A stretch of 10,044 nucleotides of DNA from an uncultured Collinsella sp. (GTDB lineage: Bacteria; Actinomycetota; Coriobacteriia; Coriobacteriales; Coriobacteriaceae), in assembly GCA_902492545.1 (NCBI GenBank), contig CABULX010000081.1, positions 1 through 10,044 on the forward strand, read 5' to 3'. A program made the position numbers and the translations under genes. A model generated the notes under the pieces. It ran no database searches and had not been told where the DNA came from. It saw only the letters and a program-made list of their open reading frames with translations. Position 1 is the first letter of the stretch; every line of letters starts with the position of its first letter. Positions 1-6,943 of this stretch are shown here, piece after piece.

Positions 1-36
1 GCAAAGCTGGCAACAATACTTCTCGAACAACGTGAA

Positions 37-54
37 GCCGCCCCGTAGGGCGGC
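37..54 (+). other. Hairpin in the clpB leader
   Basis: GCCGCCC (37-43) and GGGCGGC (48-54) form a perfect 7-bp stem around the loop CGTA, 21 bases before the clpB start. No T-run follows, so it is not a standard intrinsic terminator. It may be a leader or processing structure. The preceding 1-36 bases are too short to assign: one frame reads to a TAG at 46-48, one to a TGA at 33-35 and one to a TGA at 77-79, and none is recognisable as the end of a known protein. No HspR-type CTTGAGT-N7-ACTCAAG site is visible in the 75 bases available. Confidence 0.4.
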
Positions 55-75
55 CACCCCAAGAGAGGTGATTCC

Positions 76-2703
76 ATGAGAATCGATAAGCTAGCAATGA
101 CGTCGCGCGAGGCGCTGCAGACCGCCATGAGCACGGCTGCCGACGCGCAGGCCGGCGCGGTGGAGCCGATTCACCTGCTGTCTGCCCTGCTCGGTGCCGG
201 CGAGCGCAACATCTCCGTGATCATCGAGCGCATCGGTGCCGACCCGGCCCAGCTCGCGCGTTCCACGCAGGATGCCATCGACCACGCGCCCAAGGTTTCG
301 GGCGAGGGTCAGCAGATGGGTCTTTCCAACGAGCTCGTTCGCGTCATCGAAAAGGCCGAGAAGAAGGCCACCAAGATGGGCGACAGCTTTGTGGTGACCG
401 AGCATCTGCTGATGGCACTTGCCGAGGACAAGGGCGAGGCCGGCCGCGTTCTGCGCGACGCCGGCGTGACCAAGGAGCGCATCGAGCAAGTCTACGAGGA
501 GCTGCGTGGCGATGACCGCGTGACGTCTGCCGAGGACAAGACCCAGTTTGAGGCGCTGGAGCAGTACGGACGCAACATCTGCGACCTTGCCCGCGCCGGC
601 AAGCTCGACCCTGTCATCGGCCGTACCGACGAGATCCGTCGTACCATCCAGGTCCTGTCCCGTCGCACCAAGAACAACCCCGTGCTCATCGGTGAGCCGG
701 GCGTCGGTAAAACGGCTATCGTCGAGGGCATCGCCCAGCGTATCGTGGCTGGCGACGTGCCGAGCACCCTGCGCGACCGCGACCTTATCGAGCTTGACAT
801 GAGCGCGCTAGTCGCCGGCGCCAAGTACCGCGGCGAGTTCGAGGACCGCTTGAAGGCCGTGCTCAAAGAGGTGCAAAAGTCCGAAGGCAAGGTCATCCTG
901 TTCATCGATGAGCTCCACACCATCGTGGGCGCGGGTGCCACCGAGGGCTCCATGGACGCCGGCAACATCCTGAAGCCCGCACTCGCCCGTGGCGACCTGC
1001 ACGCGATCGGCGCGACCACGCTTGACGAGTACCGCAAGTACATCGAGAAGGACGCGGCGCTCGCGCGTCGTTTCCAGACCGTTATGGTGAGCGAGCCTAC
1101 CGTCGAGGACACCATCTCGATCCTGCGTGGCCTCAAGGAGAAGTACGAGATCTTCCACGGCGTGCATATCACCGATAGCGCGCTCGTGGCGGCTGCCGAC
1201 CTCTCCGATCGCTACATCGCCGACCGTTTCCTGCCCGACAAGGCCATCGACCTGGTCGATGAGGCCGCAAGCCGCCTGCGCATGGAGCTCGACAGCATGC
1301 CGGTCGAGATCGACGCCACCACGCGTCAGCTCACCCAGCTGCAGATCGAGGAGCAGGCACTCATGAAGGAGACCGATGACGCCTCCAAGGAGCGTCTGGA
1401 GGCCCTACGTCAGGAGATCGCCGAGGTCCAGGAAAAGCTCAACGTGCAAAAGGCCGGCTGGCTCAACCAAAAGAACGCCATCGACCACGTGCAGGAGCTT
1501 AAGGGCCAGCTTGACGAGGCCAAGAGCGAAGAGGAGCGTGCAACGCGCAACGGCGACCTGGGCCGTGCGTCCGAGCTGCGCTTCTCCGTGATTCCGGGCC
1601 TGCAGCAGCAGATTCAGGATTCCGAGGCTGCGCTCGAGGCACAAAAGCAGCAGGACGGCGAGGGCCTCAACGAGCAGGTGACCTCCGACGAGATCGCCGA
1701 GGTCGTGAGTGCCTGGACCGGCGTGCCCGTGTCCAAGATGATGCAGGGCGAGCTCGACAAGCTCAAGGGCCTGGAGGGCGAGCTGCATAAGCGCGTCATC
1801 GGTCAGGATGAGGCCGTCTCCGCCGTTGCCGCGGCCGTGCGCCGCAGCCGTGCGGGCCTCTCCGATCCGGACAAGCCCATCGGCAGCTTCTTCTTCCTGG
1901 GCCCCACTGGCGTGGGCAAGACCGAGCTCGCCAAGGCGCTTGCCGAGTGCCTGTTCGACGACGAGCGCGCGCTCGTGCGTATCGATATGTCCGAGTACAT
2001 GGAGAAGTTCAGCGTCCAGCGTCTGATCGGTGCGCCCCCGGGATACGTGGGTTACGACGAGGGCGGCCAGCTCACCGAGGCCGTGCGCCGTCGTCCCTAC
2101 TCCGTGATCTTGCTCGACGAGATGGAGAAGGCCCATCCGGATGTCTTTAACGTGCTGTTGCAGGTGCTCGACGACGGCCGTCTGACCGATGGCCAGGGTC
2201 GCCAGGTGTCCTTCAAGAACACGATTATCATCATGACGTCCAACGTGGGCTCCAAGGCCATCGCCGATCTGTCCGGTAAGGACGAGGAGGAGATGCGCCA
2301 TCAGGTCGACGCTGCCATGGCTCAGACCTTCCGCCCCGAGTTCCTCAACCGTATCGACGATATCGTGGTGTTCCATCCGCTCGGTATGGCGCAGATCGAG
2401 AAGATCGTCGACATCCAGCTCGCCGACGTCCGCGCGCGTCTGGCCAAGGAGCGCATGACGCTTGCCATCACCCCGGCGGCCAAGCAGATGCTCGCCGTGG
2501 GCGGCCTGGACCCGGTCTTTGGCGCCCGTCCGCTCAAGCGTCTGGTTCAGCGCGAGGTCGTGGATGCCATCGCCGCCGCTATCATCGACGGCACGGTGCG
2601 CGAGGGCGATCAGGTGACGGTCGATGCCGACAAGGACGGCGGCTTTACCGTCGTGTGCGACAACACGCCGGCGGCCACCTATGAGGTCCCCGACGCCGAA
2701 TAG
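76..2703 (+). CDS. clpB: ATP-dependent protein disaggregase ClpB (Hsp100)
   Basis: ClpB is a cytosolic hexameric AAA+ unfoldase that works with the DnaK system to pull proteins out of aggregates after heat or other stress. At 875 residues it has the usual length. In order: the double Clp-N domain (about 1-145); the first AAA module with Walker A GEPGVGKT (206-213), pore-loop Tyr251, Walker B with D278-E279 and arginine fingers R331-R332; the coiled-coil middle domain (about 410-530), which identifies ClpB rather than ClpA or ClpC; and the second AAA module with Walker A GPTGVGKT (609-616), pore-loop Tyr657 in GAPPGYVGYDEGG, Walker B D681-E682 and the sensor-2 GAR motif (816-818). Nothing is missing or truncated. 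The start is supported by AGAGGTG five bases before the ATG. Arginine codons are nearly all CGC/CGT, so this is a good reference for native codon use. It ends 48 bases before a strong terminator. Heat-shock control is expected from the family, but no operator lies inside the window. Confidence 0.98.
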   Translation: MRIDKLAMTSREALQTAMSTAADAQAGAVEPIHLLSALLGAGERNISVIIERIGADPAQLARSTQDAIDHAPKVSGEGQQMGLSNELVRVIEKAEKKATKMGDSFVVTEHLLMALAEDKGEAGRVLRDAGVTKERIEQVYEELRGDDRVTSAEDKTQFEALEQYGRNICDLARAGKLDPVIGRTDEIRRTIQVLSRRTKNNPVLIGEPGVGKTAIVEGIAQRIVAGDVPSTLRDRDLIELDMSALVAGAKYRGEFEDRLKAVLKEVQKSEGKVILFIDELHTIVGAGATEGSMDAGNILKPALARGDLHAIGATTLDEYRKYIEKDAALARRFQTVMVSEPTVEDTISILRGLKEKYEIFHGVHITDSALVAAADLSDRYIADRFLPDKAIDLVDEAASRLRMELDSMPVEIDATTRQLTQLQIEEQALMKETDDASKERLEALRQEIAEVQEKLNVQKAGWLNQKNAIDHVQELKGQLDEAKSEEERATRNGDLGRASELRFSVIPGLQQQIQDSEAALEAQKQQDGEGLNEQVTSDEIAEVVSAWTGVPVSKMMQGELDKLKGLEGELHKRVIGQDEAVSAVAAAVRRSRAGLSDPDKPIGSFFFLGPTGVGKTELAKALAECLFDDERALVRIDMSEYMEKFSVQRLIGAPPGYVGYDEGGQLTEAVRRRPYSVILLDEMEKAHPDVFNVLLQVLDDGRLTDGQGRQVSFKNTIIIMTSNVGSKAIADLSGKDEEEMRHQVDAAMAQTFRPEFLNRIDDIVVFHPLGMAQIEKIVDIQLADVRARLAKERMTLAITPAAKQMLAVGGLDPVFGARPLKRLVQREVVDAIAAAIIDGTVREGDQVTVDADKDGGFTVVCDNTPAATYEVPDAE

Positions 2704-2750
2704 ATTTATGGGACATGCCTTAAAATCTGCCAGCCGTCTCTAAACGCCAA

Positions 2751-2785
2751 GGGCGGCGGATCCAATTGGGTCCGCCGCCCTTTTT
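2751..2785 (+). terminator. Intrinsic terminator of clpB
   Basis: GGGCGGCGGA (2751-2760) pairs perfectly with TCCGCCGCCC (2771-2780). The stem extends inwards by TCC/GGG, with one T-G wobble, to about 13 bp around the loop AATT. Five Ts (2781-2785) follow directly. This is a textbook Rho-independent terminator 47 bases after the clpB stop codon. I recognise nothing else in the short stretch 2704-2750. Confidence 0.93.
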
Positions 2786-2835
2786 CGTGCGACAATCGAT
2801 AATGTTGAACGGATGCGATGCAAGGAGCTATGCAG

Positions 2836-3009
2836 ATGAAAGACGAGATCAAGACAAGCGCGCCGGCGCTCAAGCCCACGTCCAAACCGGCGCCCAAGCC
2901 GCGCGACCCCTATATCCGTGCCGAGAACGAGGACGACGACGGCTACGATCCCTACAGTGATCGCCGTCCCGAGCGCGAGCCAATGTTCGAAGCCGACCCG
3001 TGGCGCTGA
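2836..3009 (+). CDS. Small proline-rich, acidic protein of unknown function
   Basis: A 57-residue protein that I do not recognise. It has a charged, Pro/Lys/Ala-rich N-terminal half with alternating KP pairs, and an acidic, aromatic second half (ENEDDDGYDPYSD, then PMFEADPWR at the end). It has no signal peptide, membrane segment or cysteines and is probably disordered. The start was chosen at 2836 because AAGGAG (2822-2827) lies eight bases before it. In-frame ATGs at 2818 and 2830 are upstream of, or too close to, that site. The gene lies after the clpB terminator, so it needs its own promoter; GATAAT at 2798-2803 could be a -10 box, but no convincing -35 accompanies it. The good ribosome binding site and the patterned composition argue for a real gene. 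The short length keeps this uncertain. Confidence 0.6.
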   Translation: MKDEIKTSAPALKPTSKPAPKPRDPYIRAENEDDDGYDPYSDRRPEREPMFEADPWR

Positions 3010-3033
3010 GTGCCACCCAAAAGGCCACCAATA

Positions 3034-3100
3034 AGTTGCGGTGAAATAGGGACTGTTTTGCGGTTTGACCAGCAAAAACAGTCCCTATTTCACCGCAACT
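3034..3100. repeat. Near-perfect 28-bp inverted repeat (REP/terminator-like)
   Basis: The left arm 3034-3061 and the right arm 3072-3100 are exact reverse complements except for one extra A in the right arm (four Ts against five As). The arms begin AGTTGCGGTGAAATAGGGAC and end with the complement. The ten-base gap (3062-3071) contains GGT-TTG-ACC, which can extend the stem. No T-run follows at once; the nearest is TTTTT at 3111-3115. The structure lies 24 bases after the small protein's stop codon. It could be a bidirectional terminator, a repetitive extragenic palindrome, or a miniature mobile element. I cannot count genomic copies from one window. Confidence 0.75.
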
Positions 3101-3262
3101 GCGTTGGGGATTTTTCTACAGGTGGAGGGTAGTCATAAAAGCCCCGTCCCAAATTGACTGCTCGGGGAGTCGCATTCGAGCTCGGTTGTCCTCTTAGCCA
3201 CTCGATATCCTTCGGAGCAATAACGGTGATAAAACTTGCTTAAGTGCTAATCAAACTACACA
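3101..3262. other. Non-coding spacer, nothing recognised
   Basis: This 162-base stretch between the two inverted repeats has lower GC than the neighbouring genes. I see no convincing gene, tRNA or riboswitch. Two minor items: a weak CCCCG/CGGGG pairing around 3142-3167, which on the minus strand would be followed by CTTTTA; and GCTAATCAA at 3246-3254, a direct copy of the inner end of the left palindrome arm at 3278-3286. The whole gene-free interval is 3010-3331. Confidence 0.5.
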
Positions 3263-3324
3263 CAATCTTGCTCTCTAGCTAATCAAGAATCAGTATAATT
3301 TTGATTAGCTAGAGAGCAAGATTG
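3263..3324. promoter_or_regulatory. Perfect 24-bp palindrome with TATAAT in its loop
   Basis: The left arm 3263-3286 and the right arm 3301-3324 are perfect reverse complements over 24 bases. The outer ends read CAATCTTG and CAAGATTG. The 14-base loop (3287-3300) holds a consensus -10 box, TATAAT, at 3294-3299. No good -35 sits 16-18 bases upstream; TTGCTC at 3268-3273 is 20 away. The right arm ends at the first base of GGAG (3324-3327), the ribosome binding site of the ATPase gene. The site could be an operator overlapping the promoter. Alternatively, in transcripts that start upstream, it would be a hairpin that blocks translation. Confidence 0.7.
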
Positions 3325-3331
3325 GAGAATC

Positions 3332-4684
3332 ATGGCATTCAACGACTTGATCGCCCAGAAAATAAAGGACTTTGAACAGCAGGGGGTTCCGCAGGTCTTT
3401 GAGCGAGACCTTGATCTGGGAAACCCACAGGAGCCAAAGCGCGACAACATCGTAAATGTGGTTGTGGGGGCCCGCCGTTGTGGAAAGACGTATCGCCTGT
3501 ATCAGGAGATGCAGCGGCTTCAGGGCCGGGGCGTCGAGCTTGACCGGATGCTTTACTTTAATTTTGAGGACGAGCGCTTGCGCCCGTATGAGTCATCGCT
3601 GCTGGCGGACGTGCTCGACACGTTCTATGCGCTGTATCCTGCTGCTCGAACCGAGGGCGCTTACATTTTCTTTGACGAGATCCAGGAAATTCCCGAATGG
3701 GGTGCGTTTCTGCGGCGTGTAGTCGATACGGAGAAAGCGACCGTCTATGTGACGGGATCTTCTTCTAAGATGCTGTCCTCAGAGCTTAAGAGCGAGTTCA
3801 GGGGTCGTTCTCTTATACGGGAGCTTTTTCCGTTGAGTTTTTCGGAATACGTTCGATATAAGACGGGGAACGTTTTCGAGCCAGATGCGACCTTTTCCCC
3901 AAGCGATGCAGCGCTGCTTCGACATCATCTGATCGGATATCTTGAACGAGGGGGATTCATCGCGACGCTTGAGCAGACGCCTGCAGACGCGATTCAGCTG
4001 CTACAGGAATATGCTTCGCGAACGGTCGCCATGGACGTCGTTGAGCGTTACGACGTCAAGAACCCTCGCTTGGCATCGCTGTTCCTAACGCGGTGTATGG
4101 CATCTTCGGGACGAGAGCTGTCGGTGAACAAAGTGTACAACGAGTTCAAGAGCAGGCAGATACCCGTCAGTCGTAATTCGCTCAGCGACTTACTTGAGTA
4201 TTATGAGGACGCCTACCTGCTGTTCTCCGTGCCGGAGTTCACGCGTTCACTGGCAAATAACATGCGGTCTGCGTCTAAGGTCTACGCTGTCGATCCTGCG
4301 ATGTTTGGAGCATTCTCTCCCGCATCGGCATTGGACCAGGGCCAGAGGCTCGAGACCGCAGTGTTCAACGCGCTAAGAAGAAGGACTCCCGCGGTGAGGG
4401 TCGGATCGGTCTGCCGCTTGCTGATCAAAGAGAAGAGCAAAAACCATGAGGTGGACTTTGTGGCTGGGGACGCACTTCTCATGCGGGCTTATAGCCTGAT
4501 TCAGGTGAGCGTGGATATGGCAAGTGAGAAAACGCGCGAGCGCGAAATTGCCGCGCTTGATGCCTCGATGGCCCAGTTCGATCTTGGCGAGTCGGCAATC
4601 GTTACCATGGATGAGCAGGCCGATATTCCATGCGAGCACGGTGTGGTACACGTTGTGCCCGCATGGAAGTGGCTCCTTGCCTAA
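3332..4684 (+). CDS. AAA_14/DUF4143-type ATP-binding protein
   Basis: A 450-residue protein of the widespread but poorly understood family with an N-terminal AAA_14 ATPase and a C-terminal DUF4143 domain. Visible motifs are Walker A GARRCGKT (46-53), Walker B YIFFDE with D115-E116, a VYVTGSSS sensor-1-like strand (about 137-144), and a REL-FPLSFSEY segment typical of the family. The C-terminal region carries EVDFV (E373, D375), as in PD-(D/E)XK-like folds. The matching second strand reads QVS (391-393) rather than E-x-K, so nuclease activity is doubtful. It has no membrane segment. The start is supported by GGAG at 3324-3327, which is rather close (four bases). GC is lower and codon use more mixed than in clpB, which suggests an accessory, possibly transferred gene. 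It appears to be monocistronic behind its own palindromic control region. Cellular role unknown. Confidence 0.88.
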   Translation: MAFNDLIAQKIKDFEQQGVPQVFERDLDLGNPQEPKRDNIVNVVVGARRCGKTYRLYQEMQRLQGRGVELDRMLYFNFEDERLRPYESSLLADVLDTFYALYPAARTEGAYIFFDEIQEIPEWGAFLRRVVDTEKATVYVTGSSSKMLSSELKSEFRGRSLIRELFPLSFSEYVRYKTGNVFEPDATFSPSDAALLRHHLIGYLERGGFIATLEQTPADAIQLLQEYASRTVAMDVVERYDVKNPRLASLFLTRCMASSGRELSVNKVYNEFKSRQIPVSRNSLSDLLEYYEDAYLLFSVPEFTRSLANNMRSASKVYAVDPAMFGAFSPASALDQGQRLETAVFNALRRRTPAVRVGSVCRLLIKEKSKNHEVDFVAGDALLMRAYSLIQVSVDMASEKTREREIAALDASMAQFDLGESAIVTMDEQADIPCEHGVVHVVPAWKWLLA

Positions 4685-4700
4685 CCATCTACGGATCTGT

Positions 4701-4722
4701 GGGGCCAGGACCTCCTGGCCCC
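4701..4722 (+). terminator. Hairpin terminator between convergent genes
   Basis: GGGGCCAGG (4701-4709) pairs with CCTGGCCCC (4714-4722) around ACCT. TTCATC follows, so the T-run is poor. It lies 16 bases after the ATPase stop codon and 35 bases from the end of the convergent minus-strand gene. It most likely terminates the plus-strand gene. On the minus strand no T-run follows the stem. Confidence 0.65.
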
Positions 4723-4757
4723 TTCATCACGGTTGGGGAGCACCATGATGCGCCCGG

Positions 4758-6260
4758 CTAGTCTTGGGCCTTGATGCTCGGCAGGAGAATCTGGGCGAGG
4801 TAGTCGGTCTCGAGTTTGGTCGCGGCGTCGGCTTTGCCGTCTTTGCCGACCAGTACGTTCTTGATCTGGCTATAGGTGTAGCGGTTGCCGGTCGTAAGCT
4901 CGACAAGCTCAATGGCCGTGTCCATGGGGTAGGTTGACACGGGATTCTGCGTCCGTCCGTTGATGGTCTGGGGCACCACGTACGGATAGACGGGGCCGCT
5001 GGCGTAGACGGTGTAGCCGTTGCCTAGATTGGCCGCACCCAAAACCGTATCGCCCTCATCGGGCGTAAAGCTCTCGCCCTCGCGCACCGTGACGAGCGTC
5101 ACAATTGGCGTATCGCTGTCGCCGGCAAGATAGATGCATAGCGTGCTGCCGTTTTGCCAAGTCTCGACCTTGCCGTACCACTCAACGGGAATATCGAGCT
5201 GATACAGGTCCGTTGCCTTGTGTCGAGCGTCGGCATCGCGGGCGGACTGTGCCTCGCTTGCGCTTACGGCGTTGGCGGCGGCATCGCGGCGCGTAATTGC
5301 CGCCTGCTGGAGTATCTTTGCCGCGGCGGCGGAGCTCGCGCCGCCTTCCTCGGCATACTTGGCGGCGGCATCGATTTGGTCGTCAGTCACCGTGTCGGCC
5401 GAAGGCACCTTAAGCTTAAAGGTGGCCTGGGCACTCAAATCCTGCCCATCGCTCTTAATGGTGACCTGCGCCTTGGTGGTCGGCACGGTATAGACGGTGC
5501 CGTCGGACGCGATGGGGGAGGCGGCAATGGAGAGCGTGTAGTCACCGGGTAGCAGTTTGATGCCACGGCCGTGCTCGTCAACATAGAGTGTTTCGCTCAC
5601 GGAAGAACCGTCGGAATCCTGCCCGCTCACCTGCACGGGAATCTTGGAGCCGGCGGAACACTCGAGCCCCGCGGCGTGTACGCCAATCTGCACCGACATC
5701 ATCGTGTGGGCATTGGCGGCGGTGATGGCAGCCTGCTCTTGCCGGTATCCGTTCCAGGCTGCGTAGCCTGCGCCGCCGGCGACGAGCGCGACGGCCACAA
5801 CGCCGGCAACCATCAGGTTGCGGCGCTTGGGCGACATCTTGCGATGACGGACCTCGGCTTCGCGTGCCGAAGGAACGGACGGTAGGGGAATATCGCCCAT
5901 GGCGATGGTCTCGTCCACGGCAGGCGCGGAGCCCAGGCCGGGAAGCTCGCGGGTCAGCGAATCTTCGGCCGGCAAGCTGTCGAGCAAGATGGTTTCCTCG
6001 CTCGTGTCGGATTCGGGCCGGTCGTCGGCCTCGCATTCGGATTCCTCGTGCCCCGCCTCGTCTTCGGTGGGCGTGGAGCCATCGTCTTTTGCATCCTGAT
6101 CATCGGGCTGTGTCTCGATTTCCGGCTCATCCCGCACATCAACGCTCGAATCGTCAAACGCAATCTCGGCCAGCGCGATCTGGTCTAGGCTCTCCAGGGC
6201 CTCGGCACACGCTTCTGCATCTTGGGCCGCATCCTCTTGGCCCATCGTCTCATCTTTCAT
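4758..6260 (-). CDS. Single-pass membrane protein with acidic cytoplasmic tail
   Basis: A 500-residue protein of unknown function. Residues 1-130 are very acidic, low-complexity and probably disordered. A basic patch RHRKMSPKRRN (138-148) precedes one membrane helix (about 149-168, rich in Val, Ala and Gly). The positive-inside rule puts the N-terminus in the cytoplasm and about 330 residues outside. The external part has a beta-rich segment with LYVDEHGRGIKLLPGDYTLSI (about 225-245), resembling a prealbumin/Ig-like fold; an Ala-rich, probably helical linker (290-350); and a second beta-rich domain (about 352-465). There is no cleavable signal peptide and no LPXTG anchor. The start at 6260 was preferred over one 21 codons upstream because GGGGG lies a few bases before it and the added residues do not fit the tail. 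The cytoplasmic tail has two similar (E/D)ETI motifs (T90, T118). I infer a cell-envelope sensor or receptor role with low certainty. Confidence 0.8.
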   Translation of the reverse strand: MKDETMGQEDAAQDAEACAEALESLDQIALAEIAFDDSSVDVRDEPEIETQPDDQDAKDDGSTPTEDEAGHEESECEADDRPESDTSEETILLDSLPAEDSLTRELPGLGSAPAVDETIAMGDIPLPSVPSAREAEVRHRKMSPKRRNLMVAGVVAVALVAGGAGYAAWNGYRQEQAAITAANAHTMMSVQIGVHAAGLECSAGSKIPVQVSGQDSDGSSVSETLYVDEHGRGIKLLPGDYTLSIAASPIASDGTVYTVPTTKAQVTIKSDGQDLSAQATFKLKVPSADTVTDDQIDAAAKYAEEGGASSAAAAKILQQAAITRRDAAANAVSASEAQSARDADARHKATDLYQLDIPVEWYGKVETWQNGSTLCIYLAGDSDTPIVTLVTVREGESFTPDEGDTVLGAANLGNGYTVYASGPVYPYVVPQTINGRTQNPVSTYPMDTAIELVELTTGNRYTYSQIKNVLVGKDGKADAATKLETDYLAQILLPSIKAQD

Positions 6261-6382
6261 ATATCCCCCAAGCTCAATATCGGGACAACACTGTACCCAA
6301 AAATGGAGCCATATAAAGCGCATGCGAAATATAAGATCCGATTTAACCCGAGCGCATCGTTCAGTCGCATCCTCGCGGCAGC

Positions 6383-6397
6383 AAAAAGCCCCCGGAA
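6383..6397 (-). terminator. Distal half of an intrinsic terminator split by the IS
   Basis: On the minus strand this reads TTCCGGGGGCT followed by TTTT, which is the 3' arm and T-run of an intrinsic terminator. Its partner arm, AGCCCCCGGAA on the minus strand, lies at 7863-7873 on the other side of the insertion. With the IS and one CGA copy removed, the arms pair over 11 of 11 bases around a 15-base loop. It sits just after the minus-strand DUF5692-like gene and would have closed that operon. Confidence 0.8.
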
Positions 6398-6403
6398 CGC
6401 GAA

Positions 6404-6406
6404 CGA
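6404..6406. repeat. Target-site duplication, left copy (CGA)
   Basis: CGA directly precedes the left terminus of the element and is matched by CGA at 7854-7856 directly after the right terminus. Three base pairs is a usual duplication length for IS3-family elements. A three-base match could arise by chance, but it coincides exactly with both TGAACTGC ends. Confidence 0.75.
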
Positions 6407-6430
6407 TGAACTGCCTCCCATTTCTTGGAC
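6407..6430 (+). repeat. IS left terminal inverted repeat (IRL)
   Basis: Starts TGAACTGCCTCCCA and aligns with the reverse complement of 7830-7853: positions 1-8, 11-14, 18, 20 and 21-24 are identical. It starts with TG, as expected for IS3 ends. The inner part overlaps the left arm of the leader hairpin. Confidence 0.88.
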
Positions 6431-6451
6431 ATGAGAAATGGGAGGCTTTTT
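6413..6451 (+). promoter_or_regulatory. IS leader hairpin hiding the orfA ribosome binding site
   Basis: GCCTCCCATTTCT (6413-6425) and AGAAATGGGAGGC (6434-6446) form a perfect 13-bp stem with an eight-base loop. TTTTT (6447-6451) follows, and then the orfA ATG. The right arm contains the ribosome binding site GGGAGG (6440-6445). A transcript entering from outside would fold this hairpin and either terminate or fail to translate orfA. A transcript starting inside the left end would lack the left arm. Confidence 0.8.
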
Positions 6452-6943
6452 ATGCGTGTCGACTTGAGGGTGAAGCACGACATCGAGGCCAGGAAGGCGG
6501 CGATCGGGCTCTTCGAGCGAGGCCACGGCTCCGAGTCGGCGGCGAAGGCGCTGTCGGTCCCGCGCGACACCGTGAGACAATGGCTCTACGTATACCGGTC
6601 GTTCGGAAGCGAGGTGCTGCTATCCATGGACGGCAAGCAGACCAGGTACACATACGAGCAGAAGGTCGCCGCCGCCTCGGCCGTGGTCGACGGCGGCATG
6701 GGCAAGCGGGACGCCATGGAGGCGTTCGGGGTCATGTCCTTGGCGCCGCTCAAGAGATGGTGCGCGCTCTACCGCGAGGGCGGCGCCGAGGCGCTCAGGC
6801 CCAGGCCCAAGGGCCGGCCGAGCGGTTCCAAGGCGAGGCCGCGCACGCGCGAGCAGGAGCTCGAGGAGCGCTGCCGAAGGCTCGAGACCGAGGTGGCCTA
6901 CCTAAAAAAATTGCGTGCCCTGGTCGGGAGGGACGGGCTCTGA
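6452..6943 (+). CDS. IS3-family transposase OrfA (DNA-binding subunit)
   Basis: A 163-residue protein that binds the terminal repeats and, fused to OrfB by frameshifting, forms the active transposase. It has a first helix-turn-helix (about 10-45, with SAAKALSVPRDTVRQWL), a second (about 66-110, with YTYEQKVAAASAVVDGG), a basic linker rich in RPKGRPSG-type residues, and a leucine-zipper-like C-terminus (about 133-156). This double-HTH layout is typical of the IS150 subgroup. The ATG at 6452 was chosen because GGGAGG lies six bases before it; ATGs at 6425 and 6431 fall inside the leader hairpin without a ribosome binding site. The frame ends at a TGA (6941-6943) that lies inside the frameshift-stimulating hairpin. 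Confidence 0.92.
   Translation: MRVDLRVKHDIEARKAAIGLFERGHGSESAAKALSVPRDTVRQWLYVYRSFGSEVLLSMDGKQTRYTYEQKVAAASAVVDGGMGKRDAMEAFGVMSLAPLKRWCALYREGGAEALRPRPKGRPSGSKARPRTREQELEERCRRLETEVAYLKKLRALVGRDGL

Noticed and set aside
1405..2376. A 323-codon open frame on the minus strand.
   Set aside because: It lies fully within clpB on the opposite strand, with His/Leu/Val-rich shadow composition and no family resemblance. ClpB is certain here.
3263..3324. An invertible promoter: a -10 box between inverted repeats, as in phase-variable switches.
   Set aside because: The 14-base interior is much shorter than in known invertible promoters, no invertase gene is in the window, and the -35 would not be carried with the -10.
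6261..6382. A promoter for the minus-strand membrane-protein gene at TTATAT (6316-6311 or 6334-6329).
   Set aside because: Neither box has an acceptable -35 at 16-18 bases. A promoter is expected here, but I cannot place it.
6322..6909. An open frame of almost 200 codons ahead of orfB, which would make a 497-residue protein from 6322.
   Set aside because: It is the -1 phase shadow of orfA in GC-rich DNA, starts outside the IS within an intergenic region, and has no ribosome binding site. The real N-terminus comes from OrfA by frameshift.
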